DNA of 64,000 nt from Buttiauxella ferragutiae. GTDB lineage: Bacteria; Pseudomonadota; Gammaproteobacteria; Enterobacterales; Enterobacteriaceae. Shown piece after piece: positions 43,945 through 51,468 of this stretch. A program made the position numbers and the translations under genes. How positions within the stretch are numbered: the stretch's first letter is position 1; each line of letters opens with the position of its first letter. The notes below the pieces were generated by a model, which saw only the letters and a program-made list of their open reading frames with translations, was not told the origin of the DNA and did no database searches. Location of the stretch: the NCBI RefSeq assembly GCF_001654915.1, contig NZ_LXEQ01000027.1; one strand, written 5' to 3'.

Positions 43945-43972
43945 GTGACTCAATTGAAAAGTGAGCTTATTG

Positions 43973-44818
43973 ATGCCTGAATTGCAAAATGATCCCTTGT
44001 TGCCGGGGTACTCTTTTAACGCCCACTTAGTCGCCGGATTAACGCCGATAGAAGCTGAAGGGCCTTTGGATTTTTTCATCGACCGGCCATTAGGAATGAA
44101 AGGTTACATCCTGAATTTAACGGTGCGGGGTGAAGGGGTTATCAATAACCAGGGGAAAAACTATGTCTGCCGCCCTGGGGATATTCTGCTGTTTCCACCG
44201 GGGGAAGTGCACCACTATGGCCGCGCACCGGACAGCAAAGAGTGGTATCACCAGTGGGTTTACTTCCGCCCACGGGCTTATTGGCAGGAGTGGTTAAACT
44301 GGGATCCTATCTTCGCACACACCGGTTTTTTCCGCCCGGATGACGCCCACCAGCAAAGTTTTTCCCAGTTGTTTGGGCAAATTATTGAAGCCGGACAGGC
44401 GGAAGGGCGCTATGCCGAATTGCTGGCGATTAACCTGTTAGAGCAACTACTGTTACGGCGCATGGAAGTGCTGAACGCATCACTCAATCCACCGCTGGAT
44501 AACCGCGTCCGCGATGCTTGCCAGTACATCAGCGACCATCTGGCCGATCACCATTTTGATATTGCCAGCGTTGCGCAGCACGTCTGTTTGTCGCCGTCAC
44601 GCTTGTCGCATTTGTTCCGCCAGCAACTGGGTGTCAGTGTGTTGAGCTGGCGTGAGGATCAACGCATTCTTCAGGCCAAATTGTTGCTGAGCACCACTCG
44701 TATGCCAATTGCCAGCGTAGGGCGTAATGTCGGTTTTGAAGATCAGCTCTATTTTTCGCGCGTCTTTAAGAAATGTACGGGTGCCAGCCCGAGTGAGTTT
44801 CGTGCAGGATGTGAATGA
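43973..44818 (+). CDS. araC: Arabinose-responsive regulator
   Basis: A 281-residue activator/repressor of araBAD. The N-terminal part is the arabinose-binding cupin and dimerisation domain (C-R-P-G-D-I-L-L-F-P-P-G-E), and the C-terminal part has two helix-turn-helices of the AraC family (S-P-S-R-L-S-H-L-F and V-G-F-E-D-Q-L-Y-F-S-R-V-F). I chose the ATG at 43973 by alignment with E. coli (M-x-E-x-Q-N-D-P-L). The C-terminal tail is about 11 residues shorter than in E. coli K-12, as in Salmonella. Confidence 0.97.
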   Translation: MPELQNDPLLPGYSFNAHLVAGLTPIEAEGPLDFFIDRPLGMKGYILNLTVRGEGVINNQGKNYVCRPGDILLFPPGEVHHYGRAPDSKEWYHQWVYFRPRAYWQEWLNWDPIFAHTGFFRPDDAHQQSFSQLFGQIIEAGQAEGRYAELLAINLLEQLLLRRMEVLNASLNPPLDNRVRDACQYISDHLADHHFDIASVAQHVCLSPSRLSHLFRQQLGVSVLSWREDQRILQAKLLLSTTRMPIASVGRNVGFEDQLYFSRVFKKCTGASPSEFRAGCE

Positions 44819-44905
44819 TTACTATAATTGGGTCAAACAAAACTTGGCTTGACGCCTCTCATCACACTCAGGAGAATCGCCAACTCGTTACTTGACGGAT
44901 GATTT

Positions 44906-45679
44906 ATGGAAGCTTTGCTGGAACACTTTATTACTCAGTCAGTGGCATATTCGCTTTTTGCGGTGATGCTGGTGGCCTTCCTGGAATCACTGGCGCTGGT
45001 CGGACTTATCCTGCCGGGTACCGTAATGATGGCAGGCTTGGGTGCGCTAATTGGCGGCGGCCAGGTCGGTTTCTATAACGCCTGGGCTGCGGGGGTTGTC
45101 GGTTGCCTGTTGGGGGACTGGATTTCGTTCTGGCTGGGCGGGCGTTTCAAAGCGCCGTTGCATCGCTGGTCGTTTATGAAAAAGAACAAGGCGCTGCTGG
45201 ATAAAACCGAACATGCGCTGCATCAGCACAGCATGTTTACCATCCTGGTTGGCCGCTTTGTTGGCCCGACGCGCCCGCTGGTACCCATGGTGGCGGGCAT
45301 GTTAGACCTGCCGGTTTCTAAATTTATCGTGCCGAATATTATTGGCTGCATCTTCTGGCCGCCGATCTATTTTCTACCGGGGATTCTGGCGGGTGCGGCG
45401 ATTGATATTCCTGCGGATATGCAAAGCGGCAGCTTTAAATGGCTGTTGTTGCTGGTGGCGTTGGTTATCTGGCTGGCGGCATGGTTGTGCTGGCGCTGGT
45501 GGCGAAGCGGTAAAGCGGGTCAGGATAGCTTGACCAAATATTTACCACGAGCGCGTTTGCACTGGCTGGCACCAGCCATAACGGCTCTGGCGATTGGTAG
45601 TTTTGTCGCGATTCAGATGCACCCGATGATGCCGATTTACCGTAGCATTTTATGGAAAGTGCTTACCGGGCAACATTAA
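44906..45679 (+). CDS. yabI: DedA-family inner-membrane protein
   Basis: A 257-residue membrane protein with about five hydrophobic segments. DedA motifs are present: F-L-E-S-L-A-L-V-G-L-I-L-P-G near residue 27 and G-R-F-V-G-P-T-R-P near residue 117. DedA proteins affect envelope lipid transport and membrane potential. It is convergent with thiQ and the two stops overlap by 4 bp. Confidence 0.95.
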   Translation: MEALLEHFITQSVAYSLFAVMLVAFLESLALVGLILPGTVMMAGLGALIGGGQVGFYNAWAAGVVGCLLGDWISFWLGGRFKAPLHRWSFMKKNKALLDKTEHALHQHSMFTILVGRFVGPTRPLVPMVAGMLDLPVSKFIVPNIIGCIFWPPIYFLPGILAGAAIDIPADMQSGSFKWLLLLVALVIWLAAWLCWRWWRSGKAGQDSLTKYLPRARLHWLAPAITALAIGSFVAIQMHPMMPIYRSILWKVLTGQH

Positions 45680-46380
45680 TTCCTAACATTTATCCCCAAC
45701 AACGCAGACGCGCTGGCTTCTCCGCTCAATAAGGTCGCTGTGTCGCCATCCCAGGCGATACGGCCATCGACCACCACCAGGCTTCTTTCGGCTATCCGCG
45801 CCGCATCTTCAATACTGTGTGACACCATGATTAGCGTCAGTTGTTGCTGGCGACACAGGTCATCAAGCAACTGGAGCATTTCCTGGCGCAGCGCTGGGTC
45901 GAGTGCCGAAAACGGTTCATCCAGCAGTAAAATAGGTTGTTCGCGCACCAGACAACGGGCGAGGGCGACACGTTGCCGCTGGCCGCCGGAAAGTTGCGAA
46001 GGCAGGCGGTCGAGCAGTTCGCCGATCGCCATTTGCCCGGCAATCGTTTTCAGCCGTTCCTGTTGTGTGGCATTGAGCTTCAGGCCAGGATTCAACCCCA
46101 GGCCAATGTTTTGCCGCACCGTCAGATGCGTGAAAAGGTTGTTCTCCTGGAAGAGCATTGAAACCGGACGTTGCGCGGGAGCCGTGCGGGTATGGTCTTC
46201 GCCATGCAGCATAATCTGCCCGCTGGCGGGCGTCAGAAACCCGGCAATCAAACTGAGCAGCGTACTTTTCCCCGCGCCGCTAGGCCCCAGTACTGCAACG
46301 CGTTCTCCAGCGTGAATCTTCATCGAAAAACGCATCGGCAAATGGTGATAGAGCCAGGTTACATCAGTCAGCGTTAGCAT
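45676..46380 (-). CDS. thiQ: Thiamine ABC transporter ATP-binding protein
   Basis: A 234-residue ABC ATPase that drives uptake of thiamine, TMP and TPP with ThiP and ThiB. Walker A G-P-S-G-A-G-K-S-T, signature L-S-G-G-Q-R-Q-R and Walker B I-L-L-L-D-E-P are intact. I chose the ATG at 46380 (M-L-T-L-T-D-V) by alignment with E. coli; an in-frame ATG at 46389 adds M-K-G and lies inside the ERIC end. In E. coli thiP and thiQ adjoin closely; here an ERIC element separates them, so coupling is lost or altered. Confidence 0.95.
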   Translation of the reverse strand: MLTLTDVTWLYHHLPMRFSMKIHAGERVAVLGPSGAGKSTLLSLIAGFLTPASGQIMLHGEDHTRTAPAQRPVSMLFQENNLFTHLTVRQNIGLGLNPGLKLNATQQERLKTIAGQMAIGELLDRLPSQLSGGQRQRVALARCLVREQPILLLDEPFSALDPALRQEMLQLLDDLCRQQQLTLIMVSHSIEDAARIAERSLVVVDGRIAWDGDTATLLSGEASASALLGINVRN

Positions 46381-46381
46381 T

Positions 46382-46503
46382 CCCTTCATCCTTCAAGTTG
46401 CAGGTGTGTTGGCTGCTTTCATTCATCCAGGTAACATAGTTTTCTATGTTCCCAGTCTTCATTCACTTGCCGCCTTCCTGCAACCCGAATCATTTTGGGA
46501 ATA
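46382..46503. repeat. ERIC element between thiP and thiQ, encoding the ThiP C-terminus
   Basis: About 122 bp with ends CATCCTTCAAGTTGCAG and GCAACCCGAATCATTTTGGG and the centre GGTAACATAGTTTTCTATGT. The last ~15 codons of thiP and its stop lie inside it, and its other end touches the thiQ start. Confidence 0.9.
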
Positions 46504-48096
46504 GCGTCCCGGAAGTTTTTCAATCAATGTGAATAAAGCAAAGCACAGTATCAGCAGGACAAGCGCGGTAACTGCACCATCCTGGCTGCGATATGAACCA
46601 ATTTGTTGATAGAGATAAAACGGCAACGTGCGGAAATCTTCATTGCCGAACAACGCCACCACGCCGAAATCGCCAATCGACAGCACGCAGGCAAACGCCA
46701 GCGCTTGTGCCAGTGGGCGCTTGAGTGCACGCAACTCAATGTAACGCAGACGGTTTACGCCAGTAATGTTCAGCGACTGGCACAGCTTGTTGTAGCGTTC
46801 TGCGACATCTAACATTGGGTTTTCCAGCACTTTTAGCGCGTAGGGAATTGCCATCAACGCATTGGTGAAAATCACAATGCCATCGGCGGATTGCGGCAGG
46901 CCCACGGTGTTATTGAGCAGCAGGAAAAAGCCGGTCGCCAGCACGATACCCGGCATCGCCAGAATCAACATACCGCTGAGCTCCAGCGCCTGGCCTGCAA
47001 AAGCGCGGTTGCGCAGGCGCAATTCCCGCGAGCTCCATAGCAACATCACCGTGATGACCACGCTTATTAACCCAGCGCCAACCGCAATTCTTAATGAGGT
47101 AAACAATGCCTGCCACAGTACCGGTTGCGACAACACGCTGTTAAAGCCACTATTGATGCCATCAATGATTACTGCCAGCAGCGGCGGTAATAACAGCAAG
47201 AGAGCAAGGGTGATGAGTAGCCCGTCGCACAGTTTGCGGCGCAGGTTATCTTGCGGATCACGCCAGCTTTGCATTTGGCTGACGCCGGCTGAAATGGCTC
47301 TGCTCAGCCGCTGGCTCATCAGCACCAGACCCAAACAGCAAACCATCTGCACCATGGCGAGCAGAGCCGCCCGTGCGGGGTCGTAGTCGTAACTCAGCGC
47401 CTGGAAGATAGCCAGCTCGATAGTGGTCGCCTGCGGGCCGCCACCCAGCGATAGCACGGTGGCAAAGCTTGCGAAACAGAGCATAAAAATCAGTGCCGCA
47501 GCGGGCAGAATTTGGCGGCGCAACCACGGCCACTCGACAAAACGGAAGAAATTCCAGCCTTGCATGCCCAGTTGCGCAGCAACCTGGCGTTGTTCGTTGG
47601 GGATATTTTCCAGTGCCTGTAGCAGCAGGCGTGTCGCCATCGGTAAGTTGAAAAAGACGTGGGCCAGTAGAATGCCCTTCAGGCCGTAAGGCGAGAAACT
47701 CCATTCGATGCCAAGCCTTGCGCACAACACGGCCAGCCAGCCTTCGCGCCCATACACTGTCAGAATCCCGAATACCGCCACCAACACGGGCAGAACCAGC
47801 GTCATTGCGCACAGGCGTAACAGCGCAACGCGCCCAGGGAAGCGGCGGCGATACAGGGCGCGAGCGAGGAAAATAGCCGGGAACACGGAAAGGCTTGCTG
47901 AGAGAAACGCCTGCCAGAAAGAGAAACGCAGCACGTGCCACAAATAGCTATCCTGCACCAGCGCACGGATATCGGTTTGTGGCGCGTTAAACCACAACGC
48001 CATAAAAGCCGCCAGGGCTACGGCTACCACCAGTGTGGCGGCACATAGCCCTGGAATCAGCCAGCCGGGAATTAGCGGCTGACGGCGCGTTGCCAT
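46459..48096 (-). CDS. thiP: Thiamine ABC transporter permease
   Basis: A 545-residue membrane permease with about 12 hydrophobic segments and two ABC-permease EAA-type loops (for example G-V-N-R-L-R-Y-I-E-L-R-A-L near residue 440). It matches E. coli ThiP to the L-I-E-K-L-P-G-R segment; after that E. coli has five residues (N-V-K-T-D) but this protein has Y-S-Q-N-D-S-G-C-R-K-A-A-S-E, which is translated ERIC sequence. It overlaps the end of thiB upstream by 25 bp. Confidence 0.95.
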   Translation of the reverse strand: MATRRQPLIPGWLIPGLCAATLVVAVALAAFMALWFNAPQTDIRALVQDSYLWHVLRFSFWQAFLSASLSVFPAIFLARALYRRRFPGRVALLRLCAMTLVLPVLVAVFGILTVYGREGWLAVLCARLGIEWSFSPYGLKGILLAHVFFNLPMATRLLLQALENIPNEQRQVAAQLGMQGWNFFRFVEWPWLRRQILPAAALIFMLCFASFATVLSLGGGPQATTIELAIFQALSYDYDPARAALLAMVQMVCCLGLVLMSQRLSRAISAGVSQMQSWRDPQDNLRRKLCDGLLITLALLLLLPPLLAVIIDGINSGFNSVLSQPVLWQALFTSLRIAVGAGLISVVITVMLLWSSRELRLRNRAFAGQALELSGMLILAMPGIVLATGFFLLLNNTVGLPQSADGIVIFTNALMAIPYALKVLENPMLDVAERYNKLCQSLNITGVNRLRYIELRALKRPLAQALAFACVLSIGDFGVVALFGNEDFRTLPFYLYQQIGSYRSQDGAVTALVLLILCFALFTLIEKLPGRYSQNDSGCRKAASE

Positions 48097-49055
48097 TCGC
48101 TAATCCAGTTGGCGCGTTGTTTAGACACTTCTGCGGCGCTGTATTCCAGCGTGTTGTTCGGTTTGACCAGCCCGTTAAATCCTTCAGGCAATTTCACATC
48201 GGTCACCGGATACATCCAGTTGCCGGTGGCCACAGTGTTCTGGAAGCCCGGTGAAGTGATAAATTTCATGAATTTTTCAGCCAGTTCAGGCTGCTTGCTG
48301 GATGCCAGGCGTCCGGCCACTTCCACCTGTAAATAATGCCCTTCGCTAAAATTAGCCGCAGCATAGTTATCTTTTTTCTCTTCAATAATGTGATAAGCCG
48401 GAGAGGTGGTGTAGCTCATCACTAAATCGCCTTCACCTTTCAGGAACAGGCCATAAGCCTCGGACCAGCCTTTGGTGACGGTGACCGTTTTCTTCGCAAG
48501 CTTTGCCCAGGCTTCAGGCGTTTTATCGCCATACACTTTCTGCATCCACAGCAGCAGGCCCAGGCCTGGTGTGCTGGTGCGCGGGTCCTGATAAATCACT
48601 TTCCATTGTTGGTCACTTTCGACCAGTTCTTTCAGGCTTTTCGGTGGGTTTTTCAGTTTGTTTTTATCGTAGACGAAAGCGAAATAGCCGTAATCGAAGG
48701 GAACGAAAGTGTCGTTTGTCCAGCCGCCAGGGATCTTCAACGCGCTAATGTCTGTTTTGCTCGGCGCAAATAATTTAGTCTGCGCGGCAGCTTCCAGAAG
48801 GTTGTTATCCAGTCCCAGAACCACGTCAGCTTTGCTGTTTTTACCTTCCATTCGCAGGCGGTTGAGCAGCGAAACGCCATCTTCCAGTGCCACGAATTTC
48901 AGCTGGCAATTACAGTCAGCCTCAAAGGCTTTTTTCACCGCAGGCCCTGGCCCCCAGTCGGCAGCAAAGGAGTCGTAGGTATAAACAGTCAGCAGGGGTT
49001 TGGCAAAAACGGGGGCGGCGATCAGTGCCAGCAACGGCAGGAATTTTTTGAACAC
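48072..49055 (-). CDS. thiB: Thiamine-binding periplasmic protein
   Basis: A 327-residue substrate-binding protein with a cleavable signal peptide (about 1-18, ending P-V-F-A). It delivers thiamine and its phosphates to ThiPQ. The start is GTG at 49055, preceded by AGAGGTG, giving the E. coli-like N-terminus; the longer ATG reading begins inside the riboswitch leader. First gene of thiBPQ. Confidence 0.95.
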   Translation of the reverse strand: MFKKFLPLLALIAAPVFAKPLLTVYTYDSFAADWGPGPAVKKAFEADCNCQLKFVALEDGVSLLNRLRMEGKNSKADVVLGLDNNLLEAAAQTKLFAPSKTDISALKIPGGWTNDTFVPFDYGYFAFVYDKNKLKNPPKSLKELVESDQQWKVIYQDPRTSTPGLGLLLWMQKVYGDKTPEAWAKLAKKTVTVTKGWSEAYGLFLKGEGDLVMSYTTSPAYHIIEEKKDNYAAANFSEGHYLQVEVAGRLASSKQPELAEKFMKFITSPGFQNTVATGNWMYPVTDVKLPEGFNGLVKPNNTLEYSAAEVSKQRANWISEWQRAVSR

Positions 49056-49106
49056 TTTGCACCTCTTAGAATTAGGGGTGGCAAAGGACATTTGAGAATA
49101 GAGCCT

Positions 49107-49190
49107 CAAATCCCTTCGCCGGCGTTATCCGGATCAGGTTCGACGGGTATTATCTCAGCCAGACTTTCGCCTTAGCACCCCGTTGAGAAC
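49107..49190 (-). promoter_or_regulatory. TPP riboswitch (THI element) upstream of thiB
   Basis: On the minus strand the leader reads GGGGTGC...GGCTGAGATAATACCCGTC...GAACCTGATCCGGATAACGCCGGCGAAGGGA. This contains the conserved CTGAGA and ACCTGATC-GGATAA-GCC-GCG segments of the TPP aptamer. It ends about 50 bp before the thiB start, so it probably acts on translation initiation as in other enterobacterial thiB leaders. Confidence 0.95.
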
Positions 49191-49229
49191 GCGTGCATTG
49201 TAATAACTTTGTGAATGATTCGAAAGCAT

Positions 49230-49267
49230 TATACCCGTCATATTTCAAGCCGCAGGGGGGTTGGCTC
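49230..49267. repeat. ERIC remnant at the 3' end of sgrR
   Basis: TTATACCCGTCATATTTCAAG and the following GCCGCAGGGGGGTTGGCT match one ERIC terminus; the centre and other end are missing. The sgrR stop codon and its last codons lie inside it. Confidence 0.8.
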
Positions 49268-50917
49268 CGGTGGGGCAAACCACGCCGATTTAAAGTCAAA
49301 CCATCCCAGTGTGTTCATACGCACACCACGCATACTGCGTTGCCCTTCGATGCGTAGCCAGTGGTGGATTAACGGTAAAATATCATTGTTTTCAACCAGG
49401 TTCTGGCACCACTCAGGCAGAGAAAGCTCGCCGTTATGCCAGTTGCGGGTATCCGTTTCCCAGTCGATAGCAATGCACTTTTGAATCAGCGGCACTTCAT
49501 AAAGATGCGAGTAAAGCGAAAACTCTAACGGCAGGGTGAAATTCGCGCTATTGAGCCAGATATCGCTGACGGCATCGCCCTGATGCCACTCTTCATAACT
49601 GACTTCTTGCACCACCAGTTTTACGCCAACACGTGCCAGCAATTCTTCCATCACTTTGCTGATTACCCGATGTTCGACGTGATCGCGATAAAACGTCAGC
49701 GTCACGGATTCCAGCCCGGCCGGTTTTTCGACGGCTGGTTGTGGATGCGTGTGGTGCCAGCGTGGCAGCAGTCCGTAAGCCGGGAACCAGTACTGCTGGT
49801 TTTGCTCGCCCGCGCTATACAGCAGATGAATCGGTGCCAGCACATGACTGAGCCAGCGGCGCACTTCTTTATTGCTGCCGGCGCTTGAGCGGTTATCAAA
49901 TAAAATGTAGTAGCAGCCTTCTTCAAGGCGGCTTTCGACGGCTTTCTCGCTATCGGGCATTCCCGATAATTGCACCGCACAACTGACCTCTTCACCAATG
50001 TCCGGCAGCACCCAGAAATTCACTTCGTCAATTAATGCGCGATAACCAAAGTAATCATCGTAGGCCTGGATTTTCAGTTGGTTGGTGTTATTACGCACCA
50101 CCGAATAGGGACCGGTGCCGACTGGCTGGCGGGAGAAATGGCTTAAAGTTTGCCATTCGCGCGGCAGGATCATCGCGTTAACGCTACCCAGCAACCACGG
50201 CAGCCAGTTATCGGGCTGTGAGAGCTTAATATCCAGCGTCCAGGCCGTCGGAGAAGTAATTTCCGTGATATGCGAATACAGCGGCAAAGAGCTGATGCGT
50301 TGCAGAGACGTCGTCACATCCAGCATATCCAGCTCACGACCATGGTGAAAATGAATGCCGGGGCGCAGATAAAAACGCCAGTGTAATGGGGATATTTGTT
50401 GCCAGTGGTGCGCAATATCCGCTTCCAGTTCCCCATTTTCCTCATTTATACGGATCAGTCCGCTGAAAATTTGCCGGGCAATATGCGTTTCTGAACGGCG
50501 CAAAGCGGAGCCGGGCAACAGATTGAGCAGCGGGCGATAGTAGAGAACGCGCAGAATATGCCGCCCTTGCCGGAAGCTGCGCCCAAGGTGAGAAATCAGC
50601 ATTTGGCGCACGGCGGCTTTATCGCCGACTATCTGCACCAGTTGGTCAATCCTGTCCTGCTCAAGAAGGTCTTCGGCGCGCTGTTGCTGGAGTGCAAGGC
50701 CGGTATACAAGAACTCAAGCTGTGAACGCTTGCCGCGTCCGACTTCCGCTTTCCAGCTCAGCCAGCCCTTTTCCTGCATCGCGCTAAGCAATGTACGCAT
50801 ATGGCGGCGGGAGCAATTCAGCAAATCGGCCAAATCATTCAACGTCGTTTCTTGCGGCTTACCTTCAAAGTTTTGCCACAAACGGATGAACTGTTGTTGC
50901 AGACGACCAGACGACAT
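49238..50917 (-). CDS. sgrR: Transcriptional activator of SgrS (glucose-phosphate stress)
   Basis: A 559-residue regulator with an N-terminal winged helix-turn-helix (L-L-N-C-S-R-R-H-M-R-T-L-L near residue 33) and a C-terminal periplasmic-binding-like domain (SBP family 5). It senses sugar-phosphate stress and activates the divergent sgrS. It matches E. coli through K-S-A-W-F-A-P-P near the end; the last residues T-P-L-R-L-E-I are translated ERIC remnant in place of the native tail. Confidence 0.95.
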   Translation of the reverse strand: MSSGRLQQQFIRLWQNFEGKPQETTLNDLADLLNCSRRHMRTLLSAMQEKGWLSWKAEVGRGKRSQLEFLYTGLALQQQRAEDLLEQDRIDQLVQIVGDKAAVRQMLISHLGRSFRQGRHILRVLYYRPLLNLLPGSALRRSETHIARQIFSGLIRINEENGELEADIAHHWQQISPLHWRFYLRPGIHFHHGRELDMLDVTTSLQRISSLPLYSHITEITSPTAWTLDIKLSQPDNWLPWLLGSVNAMILPREWQTLSHFSRQPVGTGPYSVVRNNTNQLKIQAYDDYFGYRALIDEVNFWVLPDIGEEVSCAVQLSGMPDSEKAVESRLEEGCYYILFDNRSSAGSNKEVRRWLSHVLAPIHLLYSAGEQNQQYWFPAYGLLPRWHHTHPQPAVEKPAGLESVTLTFYRDHVEHRVISKVMEELLARVGVKLVVQEVSYEEWHQGDAVSDIWLNSANFTLPLEFSLYSHLYEVPLIQKCIAIDWETDTRNWHNGELSLPEWCQNLVENNDILPLIHHWLRIEGQRSMRGVRMNTLGWFDFKSAWFAPPEPTPLRLEI

Positions 50918-51000
50918 AAAAGAGGAACTCCCGGCAGAAACTCATCAATTTAACTTTCCTCATATTACGCCAATAATCATCAACGTTGAAAGCGAGGAGG

Positions 51001-51130
51001 TACAACCCCGTCATACTTCAAGTCGTTGGTGCGTTGGCTACTCGCGTTCACCCCAGTCACATAGTTATCTATGCTCCTGGGGACTCACGCGTTTGCCGCC
51101 TTCCCACAACTTGAATTATTTGGGGTTTTT
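51001..51130. repeat. Full ERIC element between the sgrR/sgrS promoter region and sgrT
   Basis: Ends CCCGTCATACTTCAAG and CAACTTGAATTATTTGGGG, centre CACCCCAGTCACATAGTTAT and CTATGCTCCTGGGGACTCAC, about 125-130 bp. It separates GAGGAGG (50994-51000) from the sgrT reading frame. Confidence 0.93.
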
Positions 51131-51307
51131 ATGAAACGGTCGCCAGTGGTTAAGTTTTATCAACAGTATTTTGCCGCAACCCAAAGTGTTTCTGTTGGAT
51201 GGCTGGCTCGCCTGAAAGCAGAGCAACGTCTGGAGATGCTTGAGAACTTAATGCAGTGGGAGTCCGCGTTCGTAGAGCACCAAATCGCTGACAGCAAGTG
51301 TGACTGA
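51131..51307 (+). CDS. sgrT: SgrT, small inhibitor of glucose uptake encoded within SgrS
   Basis: A 58-residue frame that includes K-F-Y-Q-Q-Y-F-A-A-T-Q and Q-R-L-E-M-L-E-N-L-M-Q-W, the conserved parts of SgrT, which blocks the PtsG transporter at the membrane. By alignment the E. coli start corresponds to a GTG at 51146; the ATG at 51131 is directly at the ERIC border and has no clear ribosome-binding site. The frame ends in D-S-K-C-D-stop, and the stop at 51305-51307 lies inside the SgrS base-pairing core, later than in E. coli (43 residues). Confidence 0.8.
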   Translation: MKRSPVVKFYQQYFAATQSVSVGWLARLKAEQRLEMLENLMQWESAFVEHQIADSKCD

Positions 51308-51327
51308 GAATTGGTGGTTTTCACCTG

Positions 51328-51356
51328 GCCAGCAGAGTTTTACTGCTGGCTTTTTT
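51328..51356 (+). terminator. SgrS terminator
   Basis: Stem GCCAGCAG/CTGCTGGC with a seven-base loop and six T. The T-tract directly touches the ERIC remnant that follows. Confidence 0.92.
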
Positions 51357-51417
51357 ATACCCGTCATTCTTCGAGCCGCAGTGCCGCCTTCTCGCAACTC
51401 GAATTATTTAGGGTATA
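51356..51417. repeat. Internally deleted ERIC between sgrS and setA
   Basis: A 62-bp element with both ERIC ends (TATACCCGTCATTCTTCGAG and GCAACTCGAATTATTTAGGG) but without the central half. It lies in the sgrS-setA gap, 51 bp before the setA ATG. Confidence 0.88.
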
Positions 51418-51468
51418 GTCGAGGCCTTGCACACTTATCACCCGCTTAAGTAAAAAGGATCTTTCTGC

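Larger units (their letters stand above)
50985..51356 (+). ncRNA. sgrS: SgrS small RNA gene (5' end interrupted by ERIC; exact start uncertain)
   Basis: The 3' part is clearly SgrS: the ptsG-pairing core GTGTGACTGAG (51298-51308), the small GGTG/CACC hairpin (51313-51325), and the terminator GCCAGCAG/CTGCTGGC plus six T (51328-51356). By E. coli spacing the start should be 68 bp from the sgrR ATG, near 50985, where GTTGAAAGCGAGGAGG resembles the E. coli 5' end. A full ERIC (about 51001-51130) then lies before the sgrT region, making the RNA ~370 nt instead of 227. Alternatively the 5' end is at ~51130 and the ERIC lies in the promoter. Confidence 0.8.

Noticed and set aside
47258..47941. 227-codon open frame inside thiP on the same strand
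   Set aside because: It is an out-of-frame reading of thiP, rich in Arg/Pro/Ala, without family features.
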